DNA of 64,000 nucleotides, from the NCBI GenBank assembly GCA_001314625.1, contig LJSH01000001.1, positions 434,001 to 498,000 of the forward strand. Reading direction: 5' to 3'. Position 1 is the first letter of the stretch; the number at the start of each line of letters is the position of its first letter. This stretch comes from Oceanicaulis sp. HLUCCA04. Lineage in GTDB: Bacteria > Pseudomonadota > Alphaproteobacteria > Caulobacterales > Maricaulaceae. Under the pieces are notes generated by a model. That model was not told where the DNA came from, searched no databases, and worked only from the letters and a program-made list of their open reading frames with translations. Both the position numbers and the translations under genes were made by a program. This document shows positions 8,516-17,413 of the stretch, piece after piece.

Positions 8516-10735
8516 TCATGCCTCTCTGGACAATGCGGACTCATTGGCCGCGTTCGTAATTTCAAGCAAGGGAAAGGCCAGACGGACAATCGCGCCGGGC
8601 ATGCCGTCCGCACGCTCGTCCAGCTCAAGACGCCCCCCATGGTCTTCCATGACGCGCCGGACGATCGCCAGGCCCAATCCCGTGCCCTTCTCCCGTGTCG
8701 TCATATAGGGCTCGGTCAGCTTCGCCCTGTCCGCGAAAGGCCAGCCGAGGCCGTTATCGACCACTTCGATGACCGCTGTTCCGTCGACAGTCTTGAGCGA
8801 TACGCTTACCTCGCCCCCCTGTTTGGCACCCTCTGCATCCAGGCGCGCCAGCACGCTCTCGCCGGCGTTTTTCAGGATATTGGCGAGAGCCTGCGTTGCC
8901 AGCCGGCCATCACACTCAACGATGACCGGCGAACCGGGCGTCTCCAGGGGCACCTTGATACGCGGCGAAGCAACGCGCTGCGAGAAAACAGCGCTTTCCA
9001 CCACACCCACCAGATCCGACGCCTCCATCTTGGGGGTAGGCATACGGGCGAAAGCGGAGAATTCGTCGACCATTCTGCCGATATCGCTGACCTGACGGAC
9101 AATGGTTTCCACGCACTTGTCGAAGGTCTCTGCCTGCTCGTCCGGTATCCCGGCCCGGTATTTACGCCGGATACGCTCTGCTGAAAGCTGGATCGGGGTC
9201 AGCGGGTTCTTGATCTCGTGGGCAATACGGCGGGCCACGTCTCGCCACGCGGCATTGCGCTGGGCCGAGACCAGCCGCGTCACGTCGTCAAAGGTGATCA
9301 CAAGCTCGCCATCATCATCGGTCGATGCACGCACATTCAGATTGAGCAGCGCGCCGTCTACACCGGGTATATCTACCTGGCGCTCGATCAGGACCGCGCG
9401 CGAGCGCCGCGCCTCGCCGACGATCGGGGCAAATACGCCCAGAGCATCTTCGACCGGCTGACCCGTAAGACTTTCAGCCTCAACATCCAGCAGCGTTTCG
9501 GCCGACCGGTTCACAAGCGTGATGCGGTTCTGCGGATCAACACCGATAACACCCGCGCTGACGCCGGTAAGAACCGCCTCGATGAAGTTGCGGCGGCTTT
9601 CTGATTCCGCATTGGCCTCCAAAAGCGCCCGGCGCTGACTTCTCAGCTGGCGCGTCATCCGGTTGAAGGCGCGCCCGAGCGCTGCGATCTCGTCGTCCTC
9701 GCGCTGGACCAGCACCCGCGCTTCAAGATCACCCCTGCGCACCCGCTCGGCCGCGCCGACAAGCCGCGCTACAGGCGAAACCACGCGCGATGCTGCGCTC
9801 AAGGCCAGCCACAGCGCGCCCACCAGGATCAGCGCGACAGCTGCAAAATAAACCAGGATGAAGACCTGGCGCATCCCCTCTTCGCGGGCCACAGCCTGCC
9901 GGTAGGAGGCCGTTGCTTCTTCCGCGGCGGTCAGCACACCCAGATCCACATACCAGACGACATAGAGATAGGCGTCTTCGTAGGCCGGAAGGTTTACCAG
10001 CAGCCGGACATAGGCTGGCCCGTCTTCGCGCTGTGTCGGGTCACTGACACCGATATCGCGCGAGGCCGCGAACTCATACATCACCCGTGACGGGGCCACG
10101 AAAGGCGGTGCGCCCGGCGCCTCGGCCCGTGCCAGAACGGTCGACTGGCTGTCGAGAACATAGGCAGCGGCAAAGTTACGTCCGATAGCCTGATTGCGCA
10201 GATATTGGGTGTATTCGATACGGCTGTCGGTCATCGCAGCGACCGCTTCGGGATAGGACAGGTCTCCGGCCATGCTGACGAGTTGCAACTCGGCAAGGTT
10301 CAGTTCCAGCGGTGCCTGTGCCCGGCCCACCTCGGCCATGGTCTCGACAAGCGTTGTCACCCGCTCGCCAAACCAGAATTCCACCCCCCGGCCCAGAACC
10401 AGCGCTAGCAGAAGCGCCATCAGAATCGACGGCGCAACGGCCGCGAGCGCAAACAGGGCCATGAAGCGGATGTGAAGGCGCGGCGCAGGCGTTCCGAAAC
10501 GCCGCCCCATGAAAATCCGGGCTGCACGCACACTGACAGCGCCCGCCAGGGCCGCGATAATCAGGGCCGACATGGTCAGCAATGCATAGAAAAGCGTGCC
10601 CAGGCCGCCAATGGCACCCTGCTCGGATACCGCCAGAATGGCGCATGCAATCACGCCGAAGGCTGCTACCAGAAATCCGGTTGCAAACAGCGACATGCGC
10701 AGGGATTGAACGCTATTTATAAGCCAGGATGGCAA
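8516..10735 (-). CDS. ntrY: Membrane sensor histidine kinase NtrY
   Basis: Sensor kinase that phosphorylates NtrX. Order: two N-terminal TM helices (about 15-37, 47-68), a third at 90-115, a periplasmic sensor region to about 288, TM 290-312, HAMP 312-365, PAS about 385-490, HisKA with ARRIAHEIKNPLTP (H506), and HATPase with N623 (LKNAGESV), DNGLGW (660-665) and GTGLGL (684-689). The 739-aa length fits the family. The marked start is TTG 10735 with only a weak AGGCG upstream; an ATG at codon 14 (position 10696) is an alternative that trims the N-terminus before the first TM. It follows ntrC after 79 bp, so a separate promoter is possible. Confidence 0.95.
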   Translation of the reverse strand: MPSWLINSVQSLRMSLFATGFLVAAFGVIACAILAVSEQGAIGGLGTLFYALLTMSALIIAALAGAVSVRAARIFMGRRFGTPAPRLHIRFMALFALAAVAPSILMALLLALVLGRGVEFWFGERVTTLVETMAEVGRAQAPLELNLAELQLVSMAGDLSYPEAVAAMTDSRIEYTQYLRNQAIGRNFAAAYVLDSQSTVLARAEAPGAPPFVAPSRVMYEFAASRDIGVSDPTQREDGPAYVRLLVNLPAYEDAYLYVVWYVDLGVLTAAEEATASYRQAVAREEGMRQVFILVYFAAVALILVGALWLALSAASRVVSPVARLVGAAERVRRGDLEARVLVQREDDEIAALGRAFNRMTRQLRSQRRALLEANAESESRRNFIEAVLTGVSAGVIGVDPQNRITLVNRSAETLLDVEAESLTGQPVEDALGVFAPIVGEARRSRAVLIERQVDIPGVDGALLNLNVRASTDDDGELVITFDDVTRLVSAQRNAAWRDVARRIAHEIKNPLTPIQLSAERIRRKYRAGIPDEQAETFDKCVETIVRQVSDIGRMVDEFSAFARMPTPKMEASDLVGVVESAVFSQRVASPRIKVPLETPGSPVIVECDGRLATQALANILKNAGESVLARLDAEGAKQGGEVSVSLKTVDGTAVIEVVDNGLGWPFADRAKLTEPYMTTREKGTGLGLAIVRRVMEDHGGRLELDERADGMPGAIVRLAFPLLEITNAANESALSREA

Positions 10736-10814
10736 GCTGATGCGCCTATCTAGAATTCGCCCCGGGGCGCATGTTGGACCGGGTGTGGCGAAATTTCAAC
10801 GGTCAGTGTTGCGG

Positions 10815-12107
10815 CTATTCCTCACCATCCCCATCCATGCCCAGCGCTGCAAGGCGACGGGCCAGTGTGTTGCGGTTCAGTCCCAGATAGCGCGCCGCAT
10901 CACGCCGCACCCCGCCGCAATGGGCCAGCACGGTTTCGATCATTGCCCTGTCAATGACGGCCGCGGCCTCATTGGCGATATCCTGGCTTTGTTCGCTCAG
11001 ACGGGCAGCGACAAAAGCCCGCACCGCGTCTTCCAGAGTCGCGCCGGAACCCGGCGACACGGGTGCACCCAACGCGTCCTGCAGCGCAGCAAGGCCCAGC
11101 GTCCCGCGATCACCTTGCACGGCCAGACGCCCAGCGGTGCGCTCAAGCTCTGCCACCTCGCCCGGCCACGGATAGGCATTCACGAACTCGGCAGCATCGC
11201 GGGCAATGGCAAAGTCGGACCGGCCGTGCTTTTTCAGGAAATGCTCGAAAAGGCGCAGGCGATCATCGCCGCGCGAGCGTAGCGGTGGCAGATCAACATG
11301 TCCGACCGCGAGACGCTCGAACAAGGCAGGGGCCATGCGCGAGCGAATATCACCCAGCGCCGTTACATAGAGCCGGGTACCGTCAAGCTGGCCGAGCTGT
11401 TCCAGAACCATGTCCTGTACGCTTTCGTCCCAGCGTTCGGCGCGCCGAAGAAGCAACCCGCCGCCCTTGGCCTCGGCAAAGACCTGCGGCCCTTCGCGCT
11501 TCAGCCGGTCTGGCCCGGCTTCGGTAAGCGGCTTGTCAGGCATGCCCGCCCGATGAAGGGTGCGCGCGGCGCTCGCCCGCCCGGCCCCGTCCGGGCCGGT
11601 AAACAGAACCGGTGCATCTGACTGCGACAGCCTGGCAAGCAGGCGAAATGCTGTCTGCATGGCGGGAGAGCGGCCGACGAGATCCGGAAACGGATTGGCG
11701 TTGGAGCGTGGCTGCCCCGCACCCCTGCCGGTGTCGAGCGCGCGGCAGACGGCGTCGACCAGATCATCAAGATCAAACGGCTTGGGCAGATACTCGTATG
11801 CGCCCCCGCGTACAGCCTTGATCGCCGTGGCCGCCGTTGTCTGCGCGCTGATGACCAGCACTGGCGCATCGGGACGCACGTGCTGCAACTCTTCCAGCCG
11901 GTCGAGAAAATTCTCGTCACCCAGCAGCACGTCGGCGACCAGAAGATCAGCGTCACGCCTTGCCATACGTTCGATGGCAGACGATGGCGAAGCAGTTGCC
12001 CGCACGTCAAAACCGGCACGTGTCAGTGCTCGTGAGATGACCAGACGCAAGGTCTCGTCATCTTCAAGTACCAGAATCCGGCGTCCGGCTCCGCTGTCCT
12101 GGGTCAT
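10815..12107 (-). CDS. ntrC: NtrC-like response regulator with degenerate AAA+ domain
   Basis: By position (dusB-ntrB-ntrC) this is the NtrC partner of NtrB. The receiver (1-120) is intact: E15-D16-D17, phospho-acceptor D59, K109 (LPKPF). The central region is not. The Walker A equivalent reads GPDGAGRASA (171-180) with Arg177 where Lys is required. The Walker B equivalent reads GGGLLLRRAER (215-225), with Arg-Arg replacing Asp-Glu. No GAFTGA is present, and PGEVAELE replaces the usual PGNVRELE, dropping the sensor II arginine. The C-terminal Fis-type HTH is complete (GGVRRDAARYLGLNRNTLARR). At 430 aa it is shorter than the usual ~470-490. I infer a phosphorylation-controlled DNA-binding protein that neither hydrolyses ATP nor activates sigma-54. 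The ATG overlaps the ntrB stop (ATGA). Confidence 0.85.
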   Translation of the reverse strand: MTQDSGAGRRILVLEDDETLRLVISRALTRAGFDVRATASPSSAIERMARRDADLLVADVLLGDENFLDRLEELQHVRPDAPVLVISAQTTAATAIKAVRGGAYEYLPKPFDLDDLVDAVCRALDTGRGAGQPRSNANPFPDLVGRSPAMQTAFRLLARLSQSDAPVLFTGPDGAGRASAARTLHRAGMPDKPLTEAGPDRLKREGPQVFAEAKGGGLLLRRAERWDESVQDMVLEQLGQLDGTRLYVTALGDIRSRMAPALFERLAVGHVDLPPLRSRGDDRLRLFEHFLKKHGRSDFAIARDAAEFVNAYPWPGEVAELERTAGRLAVQGDRGTLGLAALQDALGAPVSPGSGATLEDAVRAFVAARLSEQSQDIANEAAAVIDRAMIETVLAHCGGVRRDAARYLGLNRNTLARRLAALGMDGDGEE

Positions 12108-13144
12108 GCGCCCTCCTCCCGCAAATACAAGCGAAACACGGTGCGTCCGGGGCGGCTTTCGAATTCGAGCCCGCCTCCGTGCAGCTCCGCGATGCGCGAC
12201 ACCAGCGCCAGGCCCAGCCCCTCCCCGGCGGGCTTGCCCGTCACAAATGGCGAGAAAATGGACTCGCCCAGCGCTTCGGGCACGCCGGGGCCGTTATCAG
12301 CGACATCAATCTGCAGACGCGCCTCTGGCGCGACGCCGCCCGGCCGGGCCATCCGGTAGCGCGTGGTGATCTCGATCATCGGATCTTCCTGCCCGCTCAG
12401 CGCTTCAGCGGCATTGAGGAGCAGGTTCAGAATCGCTTGCAGGACAAGGTCCCGGTCACCAAACGCGTCAGGTAGCGACGGATCATAATCTTCGGTGAGT
12501 ATCTGGGCCTTGCCGCTGGCCGCCGCCATGGATCGAAGTGCCTCGCTTGCCACAGCGTTCAGGCTGAAAGGCGAGAAAGGAAGCGGCGAGATATCGCCCA
12601 CCTTGCTCCACCGTTCGGCAATACGCAGCGCCCGGTCCAGCTCCGCCATGATCAGCGCGGCAAGTTCTGCGGTTTCGGTGTCGGCCGAACCGGCAATGAG
12701 CTGCGCCGCCCCGCGTGCGCCGGCCATAGGATTTTTCAGCTCATGAGACAGCATCCGCCCGAAACCCGCAGCGGCATTGGCAGCCTGGTCACCGCGCGCA
12801 ACCGCCCCCGCCTCCGGCCAGAGCCGGATCGAAATGCATGCGCCGCCATCGCGCGGCGCGGCGTCTATTGCTGCGCGTCGCGTATCATTTTCCAGATCAA
12901 CGCGGACATCGTGGGCGAAGACCGCGCGGTCTTCCCTGATTGCACGATCTGCCACCTGACATGCCGCACCCCCCCACGGGCCAAGCACGCTAAGGGACTC
13001 TCCAACGAGTTTGCGGGCGGAGCGCTCGAACAAGGTTTCTGCGGGCGCGTTTACATACCGGATAATGCCGTCCCTGTCGGTCAGCAGCACCGCGCTGGGC
13101 AAAAAGTCAGCGGCCTGCGCGGTGATCGGATCGGAATGGTTCAT
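12104..13144 (-). CDS. ntrB: Nitrogen regulation sensor kinase/phosphatase NtrB
   Basis: Cytoplasmic PAS-containing histidine kinase that phosphorylates or dephosphorylates NtrC under PII control. The PAS domain lies at about 10-110 ([20 protein letters not shown]). The H box [12 protein letters not shown] has H134. The ATPase domain has [11 protein letters not shown] (N box), VADNGPGVP (G1) and GEGLGLALV (G2). The frame is open up to GTG-free sequence at 13222, but ATG 13144 overlaps the dusB stop (ATGA) and starts right at the PAS domain, so I choose it (346 aa). No transmembrane segment is seen. Confidence 0.95.
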   Translation of the reverse strand: MNHSDPITAQAADFLPSAVLLTDRDGIIRYVNAPAETLFERSARKLVGESLSVLGPWGGAACQVADRAIREDRAVFAHDVRVDLENDTRRAAIDAAPRDGGACISIRLWPEAGAVARGDQAANAAAGFGRMLSHELKNPMAGARGAAQLIAGSADTETAELAALIMAELDRALRIAERWSKVGDISPLPFSPFSLNAVASEALRSMAAASGKAQILTEDYDPSLPDAFGDRDLVLQAILNLLLNAAEALSGQEDPMIEITTRYRMARPGGVAPEARLQIDVADNGPGVPEALGESIFSPFVTGKPAGEGLGLALVSRIAELHGGGLEFESRPGRTVFRLYLREEGA

Positions 13145-14169
13145 GCCGCGCTGCGGACCCCGGTCTCGCCGACGAGGCGTTCCAGACCGGCAATCGCAGC
13201 CTTCACGCTGGCAGCCTGGCACAGAATACCGCGCCAGTGACGCGCTTGCGCCGGATCATCAAACAGATGGTCGACAAAACCCGCAAAATGCTTGCGCATG
13301 CAGCGCACGCCGAGAATTTCGCCATGCAGTGCCGCGGAGTCTTCCGTTGCCTGCGCCAGTGCTGCCAGAGCGCGATCCATGGGCGGTTCAATGGCCTCGC
13401 CGCCATCAAGCAGGGCGCGGCCAATCGCACCGGGCAGCCAGGGGCGTCCCGTGGCCGCGCGGCCGACCATCACCGCATCGGCGCGCGACAGCGCCAGGGC
13501 GCGGCGCGCCTCGCTGGCCGTCGTGATGTCACCATTGACGACGACCGGGATCGATACGGCGTCCTTGACCGGGGCCACCGCTGCCCAGTCGGCGGTGCCG
13601 GTGTAGAATTGCTGGCGGGTGCGGCCGTGGACCGTGACCATCTGGACGCCCGCGCTCTCGGCGCGCCGGGCCAGTTCAGGCGCGTTGATGGTGTCGTGGT
13701 CCCAGCCAAGCCGCATTTTCAGCGTGACCGGAACGGGCGAGGCTTCGACGGTTGCCTCTATCAGCTCCAGCGCATGATCGAGATCGCGCATCAGCGCAGA
13801 CCCCGACAGGCCCTTGGTCACCTGACGCGCGGGGCAGCCCATATTGATGTCGATAATGTCGGCTCCGGCGTCGGCGGCAATGCGCGCACCGGCATCCATC
13901 CATTTCGCCTCACGCCCTGCCAGCTGGATCACGCGCGGCGCGACATCGGCATCGCCGGCCATGCGTCGCACGACATCGGCCCTGCCCTGTGCCAGGGTCT
14001 CGCACGCCACCATCTCCGACACGACCAGCCCCGCGCCAAAGGCCTTCGCCTGCTTGCGGATGGCATAATCGGTGACGCCGGACATGGGCGCGAGAATGCA
14101 CGGCACGTCTACACGCACCTTGCCCACGGCAAAACCAGCGGCGCTGGCGATATGTGACACCCTTGTCAT
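13141..14169 (-). CDS. dusB: tRNA-dihydrouridine synthase DusB (NifR3)
   Basis: Flavin enzyme that reduces specific uridines in tRNA to dihydrouridine; in alphaproteobacteria it heads the nifR3-ntrBC operon. Visible: [15 protein letters not shown] near the N-terminus (FMN-binding barrel), [16 protein letters not shown] with the catalytic Cys, [22 protein letters not shown] and VVNGDI, and phosphate-binding [14 protein letters not shown]. The open frame runs upstream to 14355, into the ispDF gene, but those residues look like random sequence. ATG 14169 gives 342 aa, the family length. The divergent ispDF start is 94 bp away, so both promoters lie in 14170-14263. Confidence 0.95.
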   Translation of the reverse strand: MTRVSHIASAAGFAVGKVRVDVPCILAPMSGVTDYAIRKQAKAFGAGLVVSEMVACETLAQGRADVVRRMAGDADVAPRVIQLAGREAKWMDAGARIAADAGADIIDINMGCPARQVTKGLSGSALMRDLDHALELIEATVEASPVPVTLKMRLGWDHDTINAPELARRAESAGVQMVTVHGRTRQQFYTGTADWAAVAPVKDAVSIPVVVNGDITTASEARRALALSRADAVMVGRAATGRPWLPGAIGRALLDGGEAIEPPMDRALAALAQATEDSAALHGEILGVRCMRKHFAGFVDHLFDDPAQARHWRGILCQAASVKAAIAGLERLVGETGVRSAA

Positions 14170-14263
14170 GGGGCTGCAGATACAGTGTATGGAGCCTCGC
14201 CGCCAGACGCTGCCATGCTGTCTGCACGGTTTTTGAGCCAGAGTGCTGCACGAAAGAGACCTG

Positions 14264-15400
14264 ATGACGCCATTCAGTGCATGCATCGTCGCCGCAGGCC
14301 GCGGCACACGGGCCGGCAGCGCCGTGCCCAAGCAGTTTGCGATGGTTGCAGGCAAGCCGCTCCTGCGATGGTCTGTCGAGGTCTTTGCCGCCCACCCGGC
14401 ATGCCGTCAGATTATTATCGCCATCCCGGCAAGCGAGCGCGGGCGGGCCGGGACGGCGCTGACCGGGCTTGATGTGGCTTTTGTTAATGGCGGCGAGACG
14501 CGAACCCGCTCGGTGCGCGCTTGTGTCGGCAAAGCCGATCAGCCGCTTGTTTTTATTCACGATGCAGCCCGTCCGGGACTGACATCGGCAACCATAGACC
14601 GGTTGCTTGACGCCCTTGAGACGGCACCGGGTTCCGCCCCCGCCCTGCCCATGGCCGATGCCCTGGCACGCGTGGCCGGTCGCGGCGTCGAGCCGGTATC
14701 GCGCGACGGTCTGATGCGCATCCAGACACCGCAGGCTTTTCATACAAGCGCCATTGTGAATGCCTTCGAGACGGCCGGCGGCGCCGACTTCCCCGATGAA
14801 GTTTCCCTCGCGCGCGCCGCTGGCCTTGATGTTACGCTGGTCCAGGGTGATGAAAAGGCGTTCAAGGTGACCTTTCCCGACGATTTTTCTCGCGCCGAGG
14901 CCGCGCTATCCGCCGCCACCGGCCTGCCTGTCATGGGCACCGGCTTTGATGTTCACCGGCTAAGGTCTGGCGAGGGCTTGCACCTGTGCGGCGTGTTCAT
15001 CACCTGCGATATGGCCCTTGTTGGACATTCTGATGCGGATGTGGGCTTGCATGCCTTGACCGACGCTGTGCTCGGCGCGGCTGGAGCGGGCGATATCGGC
15101 CAGCATTTCCCGCCCAGCGATCAGCGCTGGCGCGGTGCCGACAGCGCGCAATTTCTTGTCCATGCGATGGAGCTGGCGCGAGAGGCGGGCATCCGCCCGG
15201 TTCATGCAGACATCACGCTGATCTGCGAGCGCCCGAAAATCGGACCTTTGCGCGATGCGATGCGTGCGCGCGTCGCCGAACTGACCGGACTGGCGCCCGC
15301 CCGGGTCAATATAAAGGCAACGACCACCGAGAAGCTGGGCTTTACCGGGCGCGGTGAGGGTATCGCCGCGCAGGCAGCCTTTACCGGAGTCCTGACATGA
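14264..15400 (+). CDS. ispDF: Bifunctional IspD/IspF isoprenoid enzyme (MEP pathway)
   Basis: Fusion of 2-C-methyl-D-erythritol 4-phosphate cytidylyltransferase (IspD) and 2-C-methyl-D-erythritol 2,4-cyclodiphosphate synthase (IspF), typical of alphaproteobacteria. IspD part: [19 protein letters not shown] (CTP-binding loop), HDAARP, and PQAFH. IspF part begins about residue 224 with GTGFDVHR (zinc ligands Asp and His), [26 protein letters not shown] and the C-terminal [17 protein letters not shown] 14243 is in frame, but ATG 14264 has AAAGAG 7-8 nt upstream and begins at the domain. The same pathway continues with dxr at 54431. The stop overlaps the next start (ATGA). Confidence 0.95.
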   Translation: MTPFSACIVAAGRGTRAGSAVPKQFAMVAGKPLLRWSVEVFAAHPACRQIIIAIPASERGRAGTALTGLDVAFVNGGETRTRSVRACVGKADQPLVFIHDAARPGLTSATIDRLLDALETAPGSAPALPMADALARVAGRGVEPVSRDGLMRIQTPQAFHTSAIVNAFETAGGADFPDEVSLARAAGLDVTLVQGDEKAFKVTFPDDFSRAEAALSAATGLPVMGTGFDVHRLRSGEGLHLCGVFITCDMALVGHSDADVGLHALTDAVLGAAGAGDIGQHFPPSDQRWRGADSAQFLVHAMELAREAGIRPVHADITLICERPKIGPLRDAMRARVAELTGLAPARVNIKATTTEKLGFTGRGEGIAAQAAFTGVLT

Positions 15401-15897
15401 GCACCCTGCCCTCGATCCTCACGGACACGGCGCGCGAACTGGTAAAGCAATCGTCCAAACGCAAGGTCACACTCGCCAGCGCCGAAAGTTGCACCGGCGG
15501 TCTGGTGGCCGCAGCTATCACAGAGATTGCGGGCAGTTCGGCTGTGCTGGAGCGCGGCTTCGTCACCTATTCCAACGCTGCCAAGGCCGAAAGCCTGGGC
15601 GTGCCTGTGGCCCTGATCGCCCAGCACGGCGCCGTCAGCGAAGAGGTTGCGTGCGCGATGGCCGAAGGCGCCCTGTTCAATTCCCACGCACAAATCGCCG
15701 TCTCCATTACCGGTATTGCCGGGCCGGGCGGCGGCAGCGAACACAAGCCTGTCGGGCTGGTCTGGTTCGGGCTGGCAAGGCGCGGTGAAACCACCCGGAC
15801 CGAACGGCACGTCTTCTCCCATCTGGACCGCCATGGCGTGCGTGAGGCCGCCGCCCTGGAGGCGCTACGCCTTCTGACCGAGGCGGTCCGGGCCTGA
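15397..15897 (+). CDS. pncC: CinA-family nicotinamide-nucleotide amidase (PncC-like)
   Basis: Stand-alone C-terminal CinA domain of 166 aa. The family deamidates nicotinamide mononucleotide to nicotinate mononucleotide in NAD recycling. Visible: SAESCTGGLVAAAITEIAGS with the likely nucleophile S31, GFVTYSNAAKAESLGV, GAVSEEVACAMAEGAL, and SITGIAGPGGGSEHKPVG. There is no N-terminal COG1058 domain, so it is the short form. It overlaps the ispDF stop by four bases and its 3' end overlaps the opposing COQ10-like gene by 33 bp. Confidence 0.88.
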   Translation: MSTLPSILTDTARELVKQSSKRKVTLASAESCTGGLVAAAITEIAGSSAVLERGFVTYSNAAKAESLGVPVALIAQHGAVSEEVACAMAEGALFNSHAQIAVSITGIAGPGGGSEHKPVGLVWFGLARRGETTRTERHVFSHLDRHGVREAAALEALRLLTEAVRA

Positions 15898-16353
15898 TTC
15901 CACAGCCGTATAGCGCCTTGCGGCTTCTTCGCGGAAGCGCTCGACGAGATAGCGGATAGCGCGCGAGCGGCTGGCATCCATCAGCGCGTTCAGCACCGGG
16001 TTCCGGAAGCGATAGCGTATCCAGAAACTGATCTGGGTTGACCCGTCGGGCAGACCGGCAAACCGCCATTCATTGGCCAGTTCGTGAAACGGACCGGACA
16101 GATAGGTGACCTGTATCACCCGGCCAGGACGATCCAGCGTCACGCGGGTAGTGAAGCTTTCGCGCACAAACCGGAACTGCACCCGCGCTTCGGCATCCAG
16201 CTCTCCCACACCATCAACCACATTCTCACGTATCACGCGCAAAGCACTGATCAGCGGAATGAATTTGGGATAGGCGCGAACATCACTGACGAGGTCAAAC
16301 AGATCGTCAGGATGGTAGGGAAGGCGCAGGCTCTCGCGGTGCTCTGAGGTCAT
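15865..16353 (-). CDS. COQ10/RatA-type START-domain protein
   Basis: A 162-aa polyketide-cyclase/START (SRPBCC) protein. The N-terminus has HPDDLFDLVSDVRAYPKFIP, the family signature shared by ubiquinone-binding Coq10 and the RatA toxin that blocks 70S assembly in E. coli. Later, GPFHELANEWRF and the long C-terminal helix ending AIRYLVERFREEAARRY match. In alphaproteobacteria the protein next to lipA is more often thought of as Coq10-like, a lipid-binding aid for ubiquinone function; the sequence alone does not decide. It lies 14 bp downstream of lipA, and its last 33 bp overlap the convergent pncC gene. Confidence 0.85.
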   Translation of the reverse strand: MTSEHRESLRLPYHPDDLFDLVSDVRAYPKFIPLISALRVIRENVVDGVGELDAEARVQFRFVRESFTTRVTLDRPGRVIQVTYLSGPFHELANEWRFAGLPDGSTQISFWIRYRFRNPVLNALMDASRSRAIRYLVERFREEAARRYTAVESGPDRLGQKA

Positions 16354-16367
16354 CGGCTTGCCGCAAC

Positions 16368-17333
16368 CTAGCGGCCGGCTTTCAGCGCCAGCTCGCGTGC
16401 ATCACGCAGCCGTGCGAAATCATCTCCGGCATGATAGCTCGAGCGGGTGAGCGGTGACGCGGACACCATCAGGAAGCCCTTGGCACGGGCGATGGTCTCA
16501 TAGCCCTTGAACTCATCGGGGGTGACAAAGCGGTCCACGGCAGCATGCTTGCGCGTCGGCTGGAGATACTGGCCGATGGTCAGGAAATCGATTCCCGCCG
16601 AGCGCATGTCATCCATGACCTGCATCACTTCTTCGCGGCTCTCGCCAAGACCAACCATGATGCCCGACTTGGTAAACTGAGATGGATCGCGCTCTTTGAC
16701 GCGCTCCAGCAGGCGAAGCGAGTGATAGTAGCGCGCACCGGGGCGGATCGACAGGTAGAGCCGCGGCACCGTTTCCAGATTGTGGTTGAACACATCGGGG
16801 CGCGCATCAATCACGATTTCGGCGGCACCCGGCTTGCGCAGGAAGTCCGGCGTGAGAATCTCGATCGTGGTGTCAGGGTTAGCATCGCGGATAGCGCGGA
16901 TGGTCTGGGCAAAATGCTCCGCGCCGCCATCACCCAGATCATCACGGTCCACCGACGTGATCACGACGTGCTTCAGGCCCATTGTGGCGGTGGCTTCGGC
17001 GACGCGGCGCGGCTCATCCGTATCGAGCGCGGCCGGCATGCCGGTCTTCACATTGCAGAAGCTGCACGCACGGGTGCAGGTATCACCCATGATCATGAAA
17101 GTGGCGTGCTTTTGCGCCCAGCACTCGCCGATATTGGGGCAGCCCGCCTCTTCACAAACCGTGACAAGATTATTGTCCCGGACCACTTTGCGCGTCTCGG
17201 AGAACACACCGCCTGCGGGCGCCTTCACGCGAATCCACTCCGGCTTTCGCAGGACCGGCGTATCGGGCCGCTTCTGCTTTTCGGGGTGGCGCTCGGCACG
17301 TTGCTGCTGGCGGGTATCGAACAGTGTTGTCAT
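16368..17333 (-). CDS. lipA: Lipoyl synthase LipA
   Basis: Radical-SAM enzyme inserting two sulfurs into octanoyl groups on lipoyl domains, here supplying cofactor for the two lipoyl domains of PdhB and PdhC. Two 4Fe-4S clusters are visible: auxiliary cluster cysteines C60, C65, C71 ([12 protein letters not shown]) and the radical-SAM motif C86-x3-C90-x2-C93 (CTRACSFC). Also [19 protein letters not shown] and the C-terminal [10 protein letters not shown] whose serine ligates the auxiliary cluster in known structures. 321 aa is the normal length. It starts with ATG 17333 and is separated from the upstream bactofilin-like gene by a strong hairpin. Confidence 0.97.
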   Translation of the reverse strand: MTTLFDTRQQQRAERHPEKQKRPDTPVLRKPEWIRVKAPAGGVFSETRKVVRDNNLVTVCEEAGCPNIGECWAQKHATFMIMGDTCTRACSFCNVKTGMPAALDTDEPRRVAEATATMGLKHVVITSVDRDDLGDGGAEHFAQTIRAIRDANPDTTIEILTPDFLRKPGAAEIVIDARPDVFNHNLETVPRLYLSIRPGARYYHSLRLLERVKERDPSQFTKSGIMVGLGESREEVMQVMDDMRSAGIDFLTIGQYLQPTRKHAAVDRFVTPDEFKGYETIARAKGFLMVSASPLTRSSYHAGDDFARLRDARELALKAGR

Positions 17334-17353
17334 GGCGGGAACATGGCGCGCAA

Positions 17354-17388
17354 AGCGGCCCGGTTCAAGCGCTGAGAACCGGGCCGCT
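17354..17388 (-). terminator. 13-bp perfect hairpin between the bactofilin-like gene and lipA
   Basis: Arms at 17354-17366 (AGCGGCCCGGTTC) and 17376-17388 pair perfectly over 13 bp with a 9-nt loop. It lies 26 bp past the stop of the 17414 gene and 20 bp before the lipA start. On the minus strand the arm is followed by TTTGCGCG, a poor T-tract, so it may be a weak intrinsic terminator or an mRNA 3' end stabiliser. Confidence 0.6.
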
Positions 17389-17413
17389 GCGCAAGTCAGT
17401 TATGCGTTGAAGG

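Noticed and set aside
14170-14355. Upstream extension of the dusB frame
   Set aside because: It runs into the divergent ispDF gene and adds residues not expected in DusB; ATG 14169 gives the family length.
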